A stretch of 6,853 nt of DNA from an uncultured Anaerococcus sp. GTDB taxonomy: Bacteria; Bacillota; Clostridia; Tissierellales; Peptoniphilaceae. The notes under the pieces are model-generated. The model saw only the letters and a program-made list of their open reading frames with translations, did not search any database and was not told where the DNA came from. The stretch lies in contig CABQOK010000077.1 in NCBI GenBank assembly GCA_902465755.1, positions 1 to 6,853 of the forward strand. The letters are read 5' to 3'. This document shows positions 1-5,867 of this stretch, one piece after another. A program made the position numbers and the translations under genes. How positions within the stretch are numbered: the first letter of the stretch is position 1; every line of letters begins with the position of its first letter.

Positions 1-332
1 GTAAGTAGGTATATAGTGTATAAGAGCAAAAACTTAGATAAGTTTTCCCTAAATCTTCCTCTAAGCTCTGATAGAAAGCTTATAAATACAAGTACTGGAA
101 AGACTAAGGCAAATTTTCCAAAAATTTTGGAAAAGAAATCTGATAGGACATCTCCCATAAGTCCGGTATTAGAACTTAAAATAAATATAAATAAAATGAC
201 TTGAAGGGCCATCATTATTATGGAAAATCTCCTGAAATCAAATTTATTCTCCCTAGGCTTTTTAGTCTTGGTCCTGTTAGGTGATTTTTTATTCGATTTT
301 TTTCTGATTCTATTTTGATTTTTACTAGTCAT
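1..332 (-). CDS. ftsK: DNA translocase FtsK/SpoIIIE family, N-terminal membrane domain (partial, runs off left edge)
   Basis: Seen: an open frame of 110 codons starts at ATG 332-330 and continues past the window edge. The protein opens with a very basic, Lys/Arg/Asn-rich cytoplasmic tail (about residues 1-35, starting MTSKNQNRIRKK). A hydrophobic segment follows (about 37-54), then a short Gly-containing linker (NTGLMGDVLSDFF), the motif KIFGKFALVFPVLVF leading into a second membrane segment (about 73-89), a charged loop (SELRGRFREN) and the start of a third segment. A basic tail followed by closely spaced helices and an 'FG..A...P' element is characteristic of the FtsK/SpoIIIE membrane domain. 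The SD (AGAGAGG, 344-338) lies just upstream. Known: the family forms hexameric ATP-driven DNA pumps at the division septum that clear trapped chromosome. The motor and gamma domains would lie outside the window, so the assignment rests on the membrane domain and on synteny downstream of pnp. Another polytopic protein with a basic tail is possible but less likely. Confidence 0.75.
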   Translation of the reverse strand, partial: MTSKNQNRIRKKSNKKSPNRTKTKKPRENKFDFRRFSIIMMALQVILFIFILSSNTGLMGDVLSDFFSKIFGKFALVFPVLVFISFLSELRGRFRENLSKFLLLYTIYLL

Positions 333-365
333 ATCCACCTCTCTATAATTATATATTAAGAGGCA

Positions 366-393
366 TAAAAAATAAACTGCCCATGACAGTTTA
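366..393 (-). terminator. Intrinsic (Rho-independent) terminator between pnp and ftsK
   Basis: On the minus strand, TAAACTGTC (393-385) pairs with GGCAGTTTA (381-373): 9 bp with one G-U and a 3-nt ATG loop. Six consecutive U follow (372-367). An A-rich stretch precedes the stem (400-397 read TAAA on the minus strand). It lies about 130 nt after the pnp stop and 41 nt before the ftsK start, so it should end pnp transcripts or attenuate read-through into ftsK. The stem is AT-rich apart from four G-C or C-G pairs, so efficiency may be moderate. Confidence 0.75.
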
Positions 394-516
394 GCTTTTA
401 GCCCTAGTTTGTTAATAATAAACTAAAGACTTATCCCTCAAGCAAAGCTTGTAAATCTATAGCTTGTTATAAGGAATCTAGAATTAAAAGCTTATCCTAT
501 CTAAAACAGTTTATTT
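370..516 (-). promoter_or_regulatory. Candidate alternative fold competing with the pnp-ftsK terminator
   Basis: Two nested perfect complementary pairs span this gap. AAATAAACTG (minus strand, 516-507, just after the pnp stop) pairs with CAGTTTATTT (379-370). Inside it, AGCTTTTA (492-485) pairs with TAAAAGCT (400-393). The 3' arm of the outer pair is also the 3' arm of the terminator plus half of its U tract, so the two structures exclude each other. Smaller hairpins lie within: TAGTTT/AAACTA at 425-420 and 410-405, and CAAGC-TTT-GCTTG at 451-439. The pairing is seen; regulation is inference, and AT-rich sequence makes chance pairing a real alternative. The rest of the 333-524 gap shows no coding frame and no tRNA or other RNA gene that I recognise. 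Confidence 0.3.
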
Positions 517-524
517 AAGTGCTC

Positions 525-2660
525 TTACTTATCTTTTTTATCTTTTCTGTAAGGTGATTCGTCAACTGGCCATGCTTCTGGTTTTTCTAGTAGGGCCTTT
601 CTTGATAGGTTGATTCTTCCTTGCCTATCAATCTCTGTTACCTTTACCTTAAACTCATCTCCTACGCTTAAGACATCTTCAACCTTTTCTACCCTGTGAT
701 GGTCGATTTGAGAGATGTGAAGGAGTCCTTCCTTACCAATTGCAATTTCTACAAAGGCTCCGAAGTTCATAATCCTAACTACCTTACCTGTATAGATATC
801 GCCTGGCTTTGGATCTGTTACGATAGATTTGATCATCTCAATTGCCTTCTTGCCGCTTTCGCCATCTTCAGAAGCAACTGTGATGTGTCCATCATCTTCA
901 GTTTCGATTTTAACTCCAGTAGCATCTATTATTTTGTTGATTGTCTTTCCACCGGAACCTATTACATCACGAACCTTTTCTGGGTCGATATCGATTGTAA
1001 ATAGTCTTGGCGCATAATCAGATATGTCGCTTCTTGGCTTATCGATTGCGGATTCTATAACGTCTAGGATTCTCATTCTAGCACTGTGAGCATCATTTAG
1101 AGATTCTTCTAGGACTTCTCTTGTTATTCCGTCGATTTTCATATCCATTTGTAGGGCTGTGATTCCATCACGAGTTCCCGCTACCTTAAAGTCCATATCT
1201 CCTAGGTGGTCTTCTAGCCCTTGGATATCGGTAAGAATTGATATAGAGTCATCTTCCTTGATAAGACCCATAGCAATTCCTGCAACAGGTTTAGAAATTG
1301 GAACACCTGCATCCATTAAAGAAAGGGTTGATCCACAGATAGATGCTTGAGAACTTGAACCGTTTGATGATAGTACTTCTGATACGACTCTAATTGTGTA
1401 AGGGAAGTCTTTTTCATCTGGAAGAACTGGTATTAGGGCTCTTTCAGCCAAACGTCCGTGGCCAATCTCACGACGACCTGGTCCTCTAAGTGGTCTTACA
1501 TCTCCAACACAGAATGGTGGGAAGTTGTATTGATGGATATATCTTTTTTGAATTTCTTCTCTATTAAGTCCATCTATAATTTGAACATCAGCAGGAGATC
1601 CTAGGGTTACTACAGATAGAACTTGAGTTTGACCTCTTTGGAAGAGTCCTGATCCGTGTACTCTTGGAAGAAGGCCTGCCTCTGCAGAAAGTGGTCTGAT
1701 TTCTGTAAGATCACGTCCGTCTGGTCTAATCTTATCGATAGAAATCATACGACGAACTTCTTTTTTCATGATATTATCAATTCTTCTGTGAATTTCATCT
1801 TCACTTTCTGGGTATTCTTCTAGATATTTTTCCTTAGCAGCTTCTTCGATATTGAAGATATTATCTTCTCTTTCAGTCTTATCTGTAGTTCTGATTGAGT
1901 TTTTAATTTCTTCTTCAAAATCAGATGAAATCTTTCTATCAAGTTCTGTCTCTTCTACCTGAGCTACTTCGATTTTTTCTTTACCTATATCATCGATTAT
2001 GGTTTGGATAAAGTCAGAGATGTTACCAATCTCTTCTAGGGCAAGGAGCATTGCTTCAAGCATTTCTCCTTCAGAAATCTCCTTTGCTCCTGCTTCTACC
2101 ATGTTGATAGCACCCTTCTTACCTGCTACTGTTAGCTCTAAGCTTGATTTTTCTCTTTCTTCCTTGTTTGGATTTATGATTAGTTTATCACCAACTTTAC
2201 CAACCATACAAGCTCCAACAGGACCATCAAATGGTATATCGGAGATACCTAAGGCGATTGAAGCTCCAATTGTTGTAAGTGGGTCTGGAAGGTTATCTTC
2301 ATCCATAGACAAAACTGTTGCTATGATTTGTACGTCATTGTAGTAGTTTTCTGGGAAAAGTGGTCTTAGAGGTCTATCCATTTGACGAGAGATAAGGGTT
2401 GCTTCATCACTTGCCTTTCCTTCTCTTTTGAGAAATCCCCCAGGAATCTTCCCTACTGCGTATAGCTTTTCTTGAAAATCACAGATTAGTGGGAAAAAGT
2501 CTATCCCTTCCCTTGGCTTCTCACTTGCAACAGCTGTTACAAGCAAAGAAGTATCGCCACTTTTTATGTAGCATTCACCATTGGCTTGTTCTGCGAATTT
2601 ACCAATAGTAACTTCAAAATCTTTGCCTAATTTTGATTCGTATTTGTAAGTTTTTACCAT
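525..2660 (-). CDS. pnp: Polyribonucleotide nucleotidyltransferase (PNPase)
   Basis: Known role: 3'-5' phosphorolytic exoribonuclease, a homotrimer in the cytoplasm, releasing nucleoside diphosphates in mRNA decay and RNA quality control. Seen: a full-length 711-residue protein, the usual size, with domains in order: RNase PH domain 1 (about 12-140, including KIPGGFLKREG), an all-helical linker (about 235-305), catalytic RNase PH domain 2 (about 312-535), a KH domain with IGSGGK at 567-572, and an S1 domain (about 619-688, GKVVRIMNFGAFVEI). Catalytic residues appear intact: Arg396/Arg397 (GRREIGHG), Ser435-437 (GSSSQAS), and Asp484 and Asp490 (LEDHLGDMD), matching the E. coli Arg398/399, Ser438/439, Asp486 and Asp492 set. 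The tail after S1 is short and charged (RKDKKDK). The start is ATG 2660-2658 with SD AGGAG at 2670-2666, 5 nt away. It lies 53 nt after rpsO, the conserved rpsO-pnp pairing, with a hairpin in the gap that probably tunes pnp expression. Identification is secure. Confidence 0.98.
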   Translation of the reverse strand: MVKTYKYESKLGKDFEVTIGKFAEQANGECYIKSGDTSLLVTAVASEKPREGIDFFPLICDFQEKLYAVGKIPGGFLKREGKASDEATLISRQMDRPLRPLFPENYYNDVQIIATVLSMDEDNLPDPLTTIGASIALGISDIPFDGPVGACMVGKVGDKLIINPNKEEREKSSLELTVAGKKGAINMVEAGAKEISEGEMLEAMLLALEEIGNISDFIQTIIDDIGKEKIEVAQVEETELDRKISSDFEEEIKNSIRTTDKTEREDNIFNIEEAAKEKYLEEYPESEDEIHRRIDNIMKKEVRRMISIDKIRPDGRDLTEIRPLSAEAGLLPRVHGSGLFQRGQTQVLSVVTLGSPADVQIIDGLNREEIQKRYIHQYNFPPFCVGDVRPLRGPGRREIGHGRLAERALIPVLPDEKDFPYTIRVVSEVLSSNGSSSQASICGSTLSLMDAGVPISKPVAGIAMGLIKEDDSISILTDIQGLEDHLGDMDFKVAGTRDGITALQMDMKIDGITREVLEESLNDAHSARMRILDVIESAIDKPRSDISDYAPRLFTIDIDPEKVRDVIGSGGKTINKIIDATGVKIETEDDGHITVASEDGESGKKAIEMIKSIVTDPKPGDIYTGKVVRIMNFGAFVEIAIGKEGLLHISQIDHHRVEKVEDVLSVGDEFKVKVTEIDRQGRINLSRKALLEKPEAWPVDESPYRKDKKDK

Positions 2661-2684
2661 CTTTACTCCTATATTTTTCTATAT

Positions 2685-2708
2685 AAAATAAGGCGGGAAT
2701 GCCCCGCC
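2685..2708 (-). terminator. rpsO-pnp intercistronic hairpin, probable partial terminator or processing site
   Basis: GGCGGG (2708-2703) and CCCGCC (2697-2692) form a perfect 6-bp all-GC stem with a 5-nt GCATT loop. It begins 5 nt after the rpsO stop codon. The following TTATTTT (2691-2685) is a U-rich tract broken by one A, so termination is likely incomplete and read-through would feed pnp. The U tract occurs only on the minus-strand side. In E. coli the same gap holds a terminator and an RNase III site, so a stabiliser or attenuator role fits. The hairpin is certain; its exact function is inferred. Confidence 0.65.
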
Positions 2709-2713
2709 AATAA

Positions 2714-2980
2714 TTAACCTCTTAGACCTAGTCTATCAATGATTGATCTATATCTATCAATATCATTTTCTCTTAGATAGTTTAACATACCTTTTCTACG
2801 TCTAATCATTTTGTAAAGACCTCTTCTTGAAGAGTGGTCTTTTTTGTTGTTTTTTAAGTGTTCTGTAAGATCAGCAATTCTTTTTGAAAGGATTGCGATT
2901 TGAACTTCTGGAGAACCTGTATCCCCTTCTTCTAGTTGATATTCTTTAATTATTGCTTGTTTTTCGTCTGCTTTTAACAT
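2714..2980 (-). CDS. rpsO: 30S ribosomal protein S15
   Basis: Known role: primary 16S rRNA-binding protein that organises the three-way junction of the central domain and contributes to an intersubunit bridge. Seen: 88 residues from MLKADEKQ to the GLRG C-terminus, the usual size. The conserved [17 protein letters not shown] segment is at about 19-35, and [29 protein letters not shown], with the rRNA-contacting HSSRRGL, is at about 41-69. Start choice: an in-frame ATG exists 4 codons upstream (2992), but a perfect SD GGAGG (2990-2986) sits inside those codons and is 5 nt from the ATG at 2980, which also gives the standard S15 N-terminus. The gene follows its own promoter and a structured leader and precedes pnp. 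Autoregulation by S15 binding its own leader is known in several bacteria and is plausible here. Confidence 0.98.
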   Translation of the reverse strand: MLKADEKQAIIKEYQLEEGDTGSPEVQIAILSKRIADLTEHLKNNKKDHSSRRGLYKMIRRRKGMLNYLRENDIDRYRSIIDRLGLRG

Positions 2981-2985
2981 AATTT

Positions 2986-2990
2986 CCTCC
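2986..2990 (-). promoter_or_regulatory. rpsO Shine-Dalgarno site that decides the start
   Basis: GGAGG on the minus strand, 5 nt before ATG 2980-2978. Because it falls within an in-frame ATG-GAG-GAA just upstream, the longer reading from 2992 would place the SD inside the coding region and leave that start without one. Four of its bases (GAGG, 2989-2986) are complementary to CCUC in the loop of the upstream leader hairpin. Confidence 0.85.
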
Positions 2991-3007
2991 ATTTATAATA
3001 TTTGCCA

Positions 3008-3046
3008 TTTACCAAGTAAAGGTCGAGGTATCATTTACTTAGCAAA
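3008..3046 (-). promoter_or_regulatory. rpsO 5' leader hairpin, candidate S15 autoregulatory element
   Basis: Seen: TTTGCTAAGTAAA (3046-3034) pairs with TTTACTTGGTAAA (3020-3008), giving 13 continuous base pairs with two G-U wobbles and a 13-nt loop (3033-3021). The loop contains CCUC (3028-3025), complementary to GAGG of the rpsO SD (2989-2986), so an H-type pseudoknot that masks the SD is possible: L1 about 5 nt, S2 of 4 bp, and an 18-nt linker from the stem to the SD. In the stem, GG of the 3' arm pairs with CU of the 5' arm as U-G next to C-G, resembling the GU/GC motif S15 reads in 16S helix 22. Each arm is also nearly self-complementary (TTTGC-TAA-GTAAA and TTTAC-TTG-GTAAA), so two small hairpins are an alternative fold. 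Known: S15 represses its own mRNA through varied leader structures in E. coli, Geobacillus and other bacteria. S15 binding here is inference. Confidence 0.5.
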
Positions 3047-3057
3047 GGTACCATTTA
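3026..3057 (-). repeat. Two 12-nt direct repeats TAAATGRTACCT in the rpsO leader
   Basis: On the minus strand, TAAATGGTACCT (3057-3046) and TAAATGATACCT (3037-3026) differ at one base and are spaced 20 nt apart start to start. The shorter core TAAATGG recurs at 3011-3005 and at 2995-2989, the last running into the SD. The repeat units overlap the leader stem and loop, so they may reflect the RNA fold or duplication within the leader. Confidence 0.5.
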
Positions 3058-3059
3058 TT

Positions 3060-3087
3060 ATTATACTTTCTCATTTTCCTTTTGCAA
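3060..3087 (-). promoter_or_regulatory. Sigma-A-type promoter for rpsO (-pnp), overlapping the ribF 3' end
   Basis: The -35 box TTGCAA (3087-3082, 4 of 6 to consensus) and -10 box TATAAT (3065-3060, perfect) are separated by 16 bp. The -10 box overlaps the ribF stop codon (GTA-TAA-TAA). Transcription would start near 3055-3052, just before the leader stem, giving a leader of about 75 nt. This position suits an rpsO-pnp unit expressed independently of the upstream overlapping genes. It is predicted from sequence only. Confidence 0.6.
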
Positions 3088-4020
3088 AATATTTTCTAGA
3101 TATGCATAGGCTTTTTCCTTATCTGAATTCATCTGATCTATCAAGGCTTCCTTGCTATCAAATTTGATATCATAGCGGAAAAACTCTATAAATTCTATAG
3201 AAATATCCTTACCGTAAATATTTTGATTAAAGTCAAGAATATAGGTCTCTACCTTTCTGTGGCTTTCATCAAAGGTAGGGTTGGTACCTACATTGCTTAG
3301 GGCATAATACGACGCTCCGTCAATATTAACTTTTGTAAAGTAAACTCCATCTACTGGAAGGACATAGTTAAAGCTTAGCTTAAGATTTGCAGTAGGAAAG
3401 TTTAAGGTTCTTCCTCTTTTGGCTCCATCTACAACCCTTCCTTTTATCTTGTAATTTCTACCTAGAAGTTTGTTTACTTTTCTGATATTCCCTTCTCTTA
3501 TTAGATCTCTTAGATGATTGGATGAGATTTTGTTTACCTCATCTTCCTTTTCAAATTCAACTACTGAAGTCTTGTAATTATATTCATCTTCAAGCTTTCT
3601 AAGAGTTTCGACATCACCTGAGGCCTTCTTACCAAATCTGTAGTCCTCGCCACAAATAACGTAGGATGCGTTGAGCTTTTTGTTAATAATTTCAGATATA
3701 AATTCTCTTGGAGAAAGATTCATAAACTTTTCATCAAAATCTATCAAGCAAAATGTATTAATCCCCATCGACGCCAAAATCTCAATCTTATCCTCAAGAC
3801 TTGTCATATACTCTTTCTCATCCTTTAGTCTTAGTTTAGTGTTTTCTTTAAACAACAAGACTGAAGGCTCTAGGTCATACTTTTTGCTAATTTCTAGATT
3901 ATTTTTCATTAGTTTTTGATGGCCTAAGTGAACCCCATCGAAGTTTCCAAGACTTACCGCCTTTTTTTCAAGATCTGGTAGGTCCATATTTAGGTCATAT
4001 ATTTTTATTTTCTCTATCAT
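3061..4020 (-). CDS. ribF: Bifunctional riboflavin kinase / FAD synthetase
   Basis: Known role: converts riboflavin to FMN (C-terminal kinase) and FMN to FAD (N-terminal adenylyltransferase), in the cytoplasm. Seen: 319 residues, normal for the family. The N-terminal nucleotidyltransferase domain has SLGNFDGVHLGHQ (23-35) with the HxGH signature (HLGH, 31-34), ICGEDYRFGKKASGD (122-136) and the phosphate-contact region ISSNHLR (165-171). The flavokinase domain has GRTLNFPTANL (203-213, the PTAN motif), NVGTNPTF (243-250) and VETYILDF with the likely catalytic Glu258. Oddity: the usual SSTxxR motif reads SSNHLR, with the Thr replaced by Asn168. Its start overlaps the truB end by 26 nt; SD GGAG lies inside truB about 10 nt before ATG 4020-4018, so translational coupling is likely. 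The stop codon is embedded in the rpsO -10 box. Identification is secure; full FAD synthetase activity is probable but not certain. Confidence 0.96.
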   Translation of the reverse strand: MIEKIKIYDLNMDLPDLEKKAVSLGNFDGVHLGHQKLMKNNLEISKKYDLEPSVLLFKENTKLRLKDEKEYMTSLEDKIEILASMGINTFCLIDFDEKFMNLSPREFISEIINKKLNASYVICGEDYRFGKKASGDVETLRKLEDEYNYKTSVVEFEKEDEVNKISSNHLRDLIREGNIRKVNKLLGRNYKIKGRVVDGAKRGRTLNFPTANLKLSFNYVLPVDGVYFTKVNIDGASYYALSNVGTNPTFDESHRKVETYILDFNQNIYGKDISIEFIEFFRYDIKFDSKEALIDQMNSDKEKAYAYLENILQKENEKV

Positions 4021-4900
4021 AAAATACTTTCTCCATCTTTAGAAAATATCCGCCCCTACTCTCAAAACTCTTAGCCAAGCCAATAAATTCATCTCTCGAA
4101 TATACTCTAACTTCTTCAACTTCTTCGTCTATTATTTCGTCTATTTTTATAGTCATGCCATTTACGGCCTTATCGAAAAGATTTTCAGAAAGGTCGAATC
4201 TCGGAAAATTATCTAAGGCCTTATCTACTCTATCAAGCTTAGATAAAAGCTTATCCTTATCCATTTCTAAAATATCTGATGATTTAACTGCTTCATCTAC
4301 TAGAAAGTCTCCGACTCTAACTCTTCTAAGCTCCTTTACAAAAGATAAACAGCCCAAATCTTCTCCAATATCATCTACAAGAGTTCTAATATAGGTCCCC
4401 TTAGAGCAAGTTACAGAAATCTTTGCATAAGGAAAGTCAAAGTCTATTAGCTTTATGGAATAGATTTTAACTTTTCTTTTTTTTCTTTCGATTTCCTTAC
4501 CACTTCTAGCAAGCTCGTAAAGTTTCTTGCCGTCTACCTTTAGGGCAGAATACATAGGAGGAATTTGTTCTATTTCTCCCCTGTATTTTTCTAGAACTTT
4601 TTCCAAATCCTCTCTCTTGCAAGTCTTAGAGCTTTCCTTGATGACTTCTCCTGCTGCATCCAGGGTATCGGTCTTTTTTCCAAATTCCATCAGACACTCA
4701 TAGGTTTTATCCTTACCCATCATGTAGTCGGATACCCTTGTTGCCTTGCCAACAACAATTGGAAGGACCCCGCTTGCCTCAAGGTCAAGGGTTCCTGTAT
4801 GGCCTACCTTCTTCTGATTTAAGGCTCGCCTTACGAGAGATACCACCCTTGCTGAAGATATTCCCTTTTCCTTATCTACATTTAGGATGCCGCTATACAT
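3995..4900 (-). CDS. truB: tRNA pseudouridine(55) synthase
   Basis: Known role: isomerises U55 in the T-loop of tRNAs to pseudouridine. Seen: 301 residues. The N-terminal GILNVDKEKGISS (4-16) is typical. The catalytic loop GHTGTLDLEASG (33-44) contains catalytic Asp39. The family's Tyr is in KTYEC (Tyr67), PPMYSALKVDGKKLYELAR (114-132) follows, and SKGTYIRTLVDDIG (166-179) contains the conserved Arg172. A C-terminal PUA-like region runs from about 235. Oddity: the residue after the catalytic Asp is Leu40 rather than the more usual Pro. Start choice: TTG 4903 directly precedes ATG 4900 in frame; SD AAAGGA (4911-4906) is 5 nt from the ATG and only 2 from the TTG, so the ATG is used. It overlaps the nrnA end by 8 nt and ribF by 26 nt. 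Confident. Confidence 0.97.
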   Translation of the reverse strand: MYSGILNVDKEKGISSARVVSLVRRALNQKKVGHTGTLDLEASGVLPIVVGKATRVSDYMMGKDKTYECLMEFGKKTDTLDAAGEVIKESSKTCKREDLEKVLEKYRGEIEQIPPMYSALKVDGKKLYELARSGKEIERKKRKVKIYSIKLIDFDFPYAKISVTCSKGTYIRTLVDDIGEDLGCLSFVKELRRVRVGDFLVDEAVKSSDILEMDKDKLLSKLDRVDKALDNFPRFDLSENLFDKAVNGMTIKIDEIIDEEVEEVRVYSRDEFIGLAKSFESRGGYFLKMEKVFYDRENKNI

Positions 4901-5867
4901 CAATTTCCTTTAGGATAGCGATAGCCTTCTTGCTTGCAGCTTCTAGTGAATCATCGAAGATGGAAAATCCGCTAGCCTTGATATGGCCTCCGCCGCCGTT
5001 TTCACGAGCAACTTTTGCTACATCTACATCCTTACTTCTTAGGGATACCTTGTATTCTCCATTGTCGTATTCCTTGAGAATCATAGACACTCCGACTTCA
5101 TCTATATCTCTTAGCATACCTACGATTGTTTCAGCATCTCCCATTTGGACTCCATGTTTTTTGACAAGATCCTTGGAAATAATAGAATAGGCTTTTTTGT
5201 CCATAAATTTAGCATTTGCTATTACTTCTGTTTGGAATTTCATTACCTTCATAGGCTTTGATTGATATAAGTTTCTATAGATATATTCGCTATCTGCTCC
5301 AAGACTTAGAAGTCTTCCCGCAACGTAGAAGGTATATTCTGTTACATTTGAATATAAAAATCTATTAGTGTCCGTGCAAAGTCCTGTATAAATTAAACTT
5401 GCTATGTCCTTATCTATAGGAAGGTCTAATCTTTCGATAATTTCAAAGACAAGCTCACATGTAGCAGGAGCTGTGTCATAGATTAGATTAAGGTCTGTAT
5501 CTATTCCTCCTCCTACGTGGTGGTCTATAACCAAGGTGTTTTTGGAAGCTTTTGCAATAGGTGTAAGACTATCTCCAATCCTATCAAATTCTGAGCAGTC
5601 CAAAATCATAAACAAGTCATAAGCCTCCCTTGAGGCTTCCTTGTAATTTTCCTTCTCAGGCAAGAAATGTAGGTAGTCATCTATAATATCGTTAGCTAGA
5701 AGCTCGACATCTTTTCCATAAAGCTCTAGAGATTTCCTAAGGGCAAGGGTAGAACCCAGATTGTCTCCATCTGGGTTGATATGGCTTGCTATTGCAATTG
5801 TTTCTGCATTATCGACAAGTTCTTTAAATTTATCGAGTTTTTCTTTACTGATTTTCTCTTTCTTCAT
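4893..5867 (-). CDS. nrnA: Bifunctional oligoribonuclease / PAP phosphatase (DHH/DHHA1 family, NrnA-type)
   Basis: Known role: Mn-dependent hydrolysis of nanoRNA (2-5 nt) to mononucleotides, and often of 3'-phosphoadenosine 5'-phosphate to AMP. Seen: 324 residues. The DHH domain has ASHINPDGDNLGS (27-39, metal ligands His29, Asp33, Asp35), LDCSE with Asp90, IDHH (114-117, the DHH triad) and TDTNRF with Asp166. The C-terminal DHHA1 domain has SLRSKDVDVAKVA and the substrate-binding GGGGH (291-295). All metal-ligand motifs are present. Start choice: the frame opens with a TTG at 5888 that lacks an SD. ATG 5867-5865 has AAAGGA about 11 nt upstream and gives a usual N-terminus. This leaves a 23-nt overlap with rbfA, and the gene overlaps truB by 8 nt. 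Placement between rbfA and truB is standard in Firmicutes. It probably completes degradation of short RNA products left by PNPase. The second substrate, pAp, is inferred from the family. Confidence 0.94.
   Translation of the reverse strand: MKKEKISKEKLDKFKELVDNAETIAIASHINPDGDNLGSTLALRKSLELYGKDVELLANDIIDDYLHFLPEKENYKEASREAYDLFMILDCSEFDRIGDSLTPIAKASKNTLVIDHHVGGGIDTDLNLIYDTAPATCELVFEIIERLDLPIDKDIASLIYTGLCTDTNRFLYSNVTEYTFYVAGRLLSLGADSEYIYRNLYQSKPMKVMKFQTEVIANAKFMDKKAYSIISKDLVKKHGVQMGDAETIVGMLRDIDEVGVSMILKEYDNGEYKVSLRSKDVDVAKVARENGGGGHIKASGFSIFDDSLEAASKKAIAILKEIDV
4906..4911 (-). promoter_or_regulatory. truB Shine-Dalgarno site inside the nrnA 3' end
   Basis: AAAGGA on the minus strand, 5 nt from ATG 4900-4898. 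It lies in the last codons of nrnA, so ribosomes finishing nrnA (stop 4895-4893) would be next to the truB start, which fits coupled re-initiation. Confidence 0.65.

Noticed and set aside
16..204. 62-codon + strand open frame at the left edge
   Set aside because: It is antisense to the ftsK 5' end, whose reading shows a convincing basic tail and membrane segments.
348..353. TATAAT on the minus strand just upstream of ftsK as a promoter -10 box
   Set aside because: The hexamer at -35 distance (TTTATT, 376-371) is poor and lies within the terminator, and the predicted start would fall at the SD, leaving almost no leader. AT-rich sequence explains the match.
439..451. CAAGC-TTT-GCTTG hairpin after pnp as a terminator
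   Set aside because: The stem is only 5 bp and no U tract follows; the terminator at 393-366 is much better.
1999..2343. 114-codon + strand open frame, and similar frames at 696-1004, 829-1017 and 1159-1350
   Set aside because: All are antisense to pnp, have Ser/Ile-rich low-information translations and lack ribosome-binding sites; they are frame shadows.
2981..2992. Upstream in-frame ATG as the rpsO start (92 residues)
   Set aside because: It would place the GGAGG SD inside the coding region, and it adds four residues not typical of S15.
4738..5190. 150-codon open frame on the + strand
   Set aside because: It lies antisense across the truB-nrnA junction, begins with TTG without an SD, resembles no family, and both antisense genes are intact and well identified.
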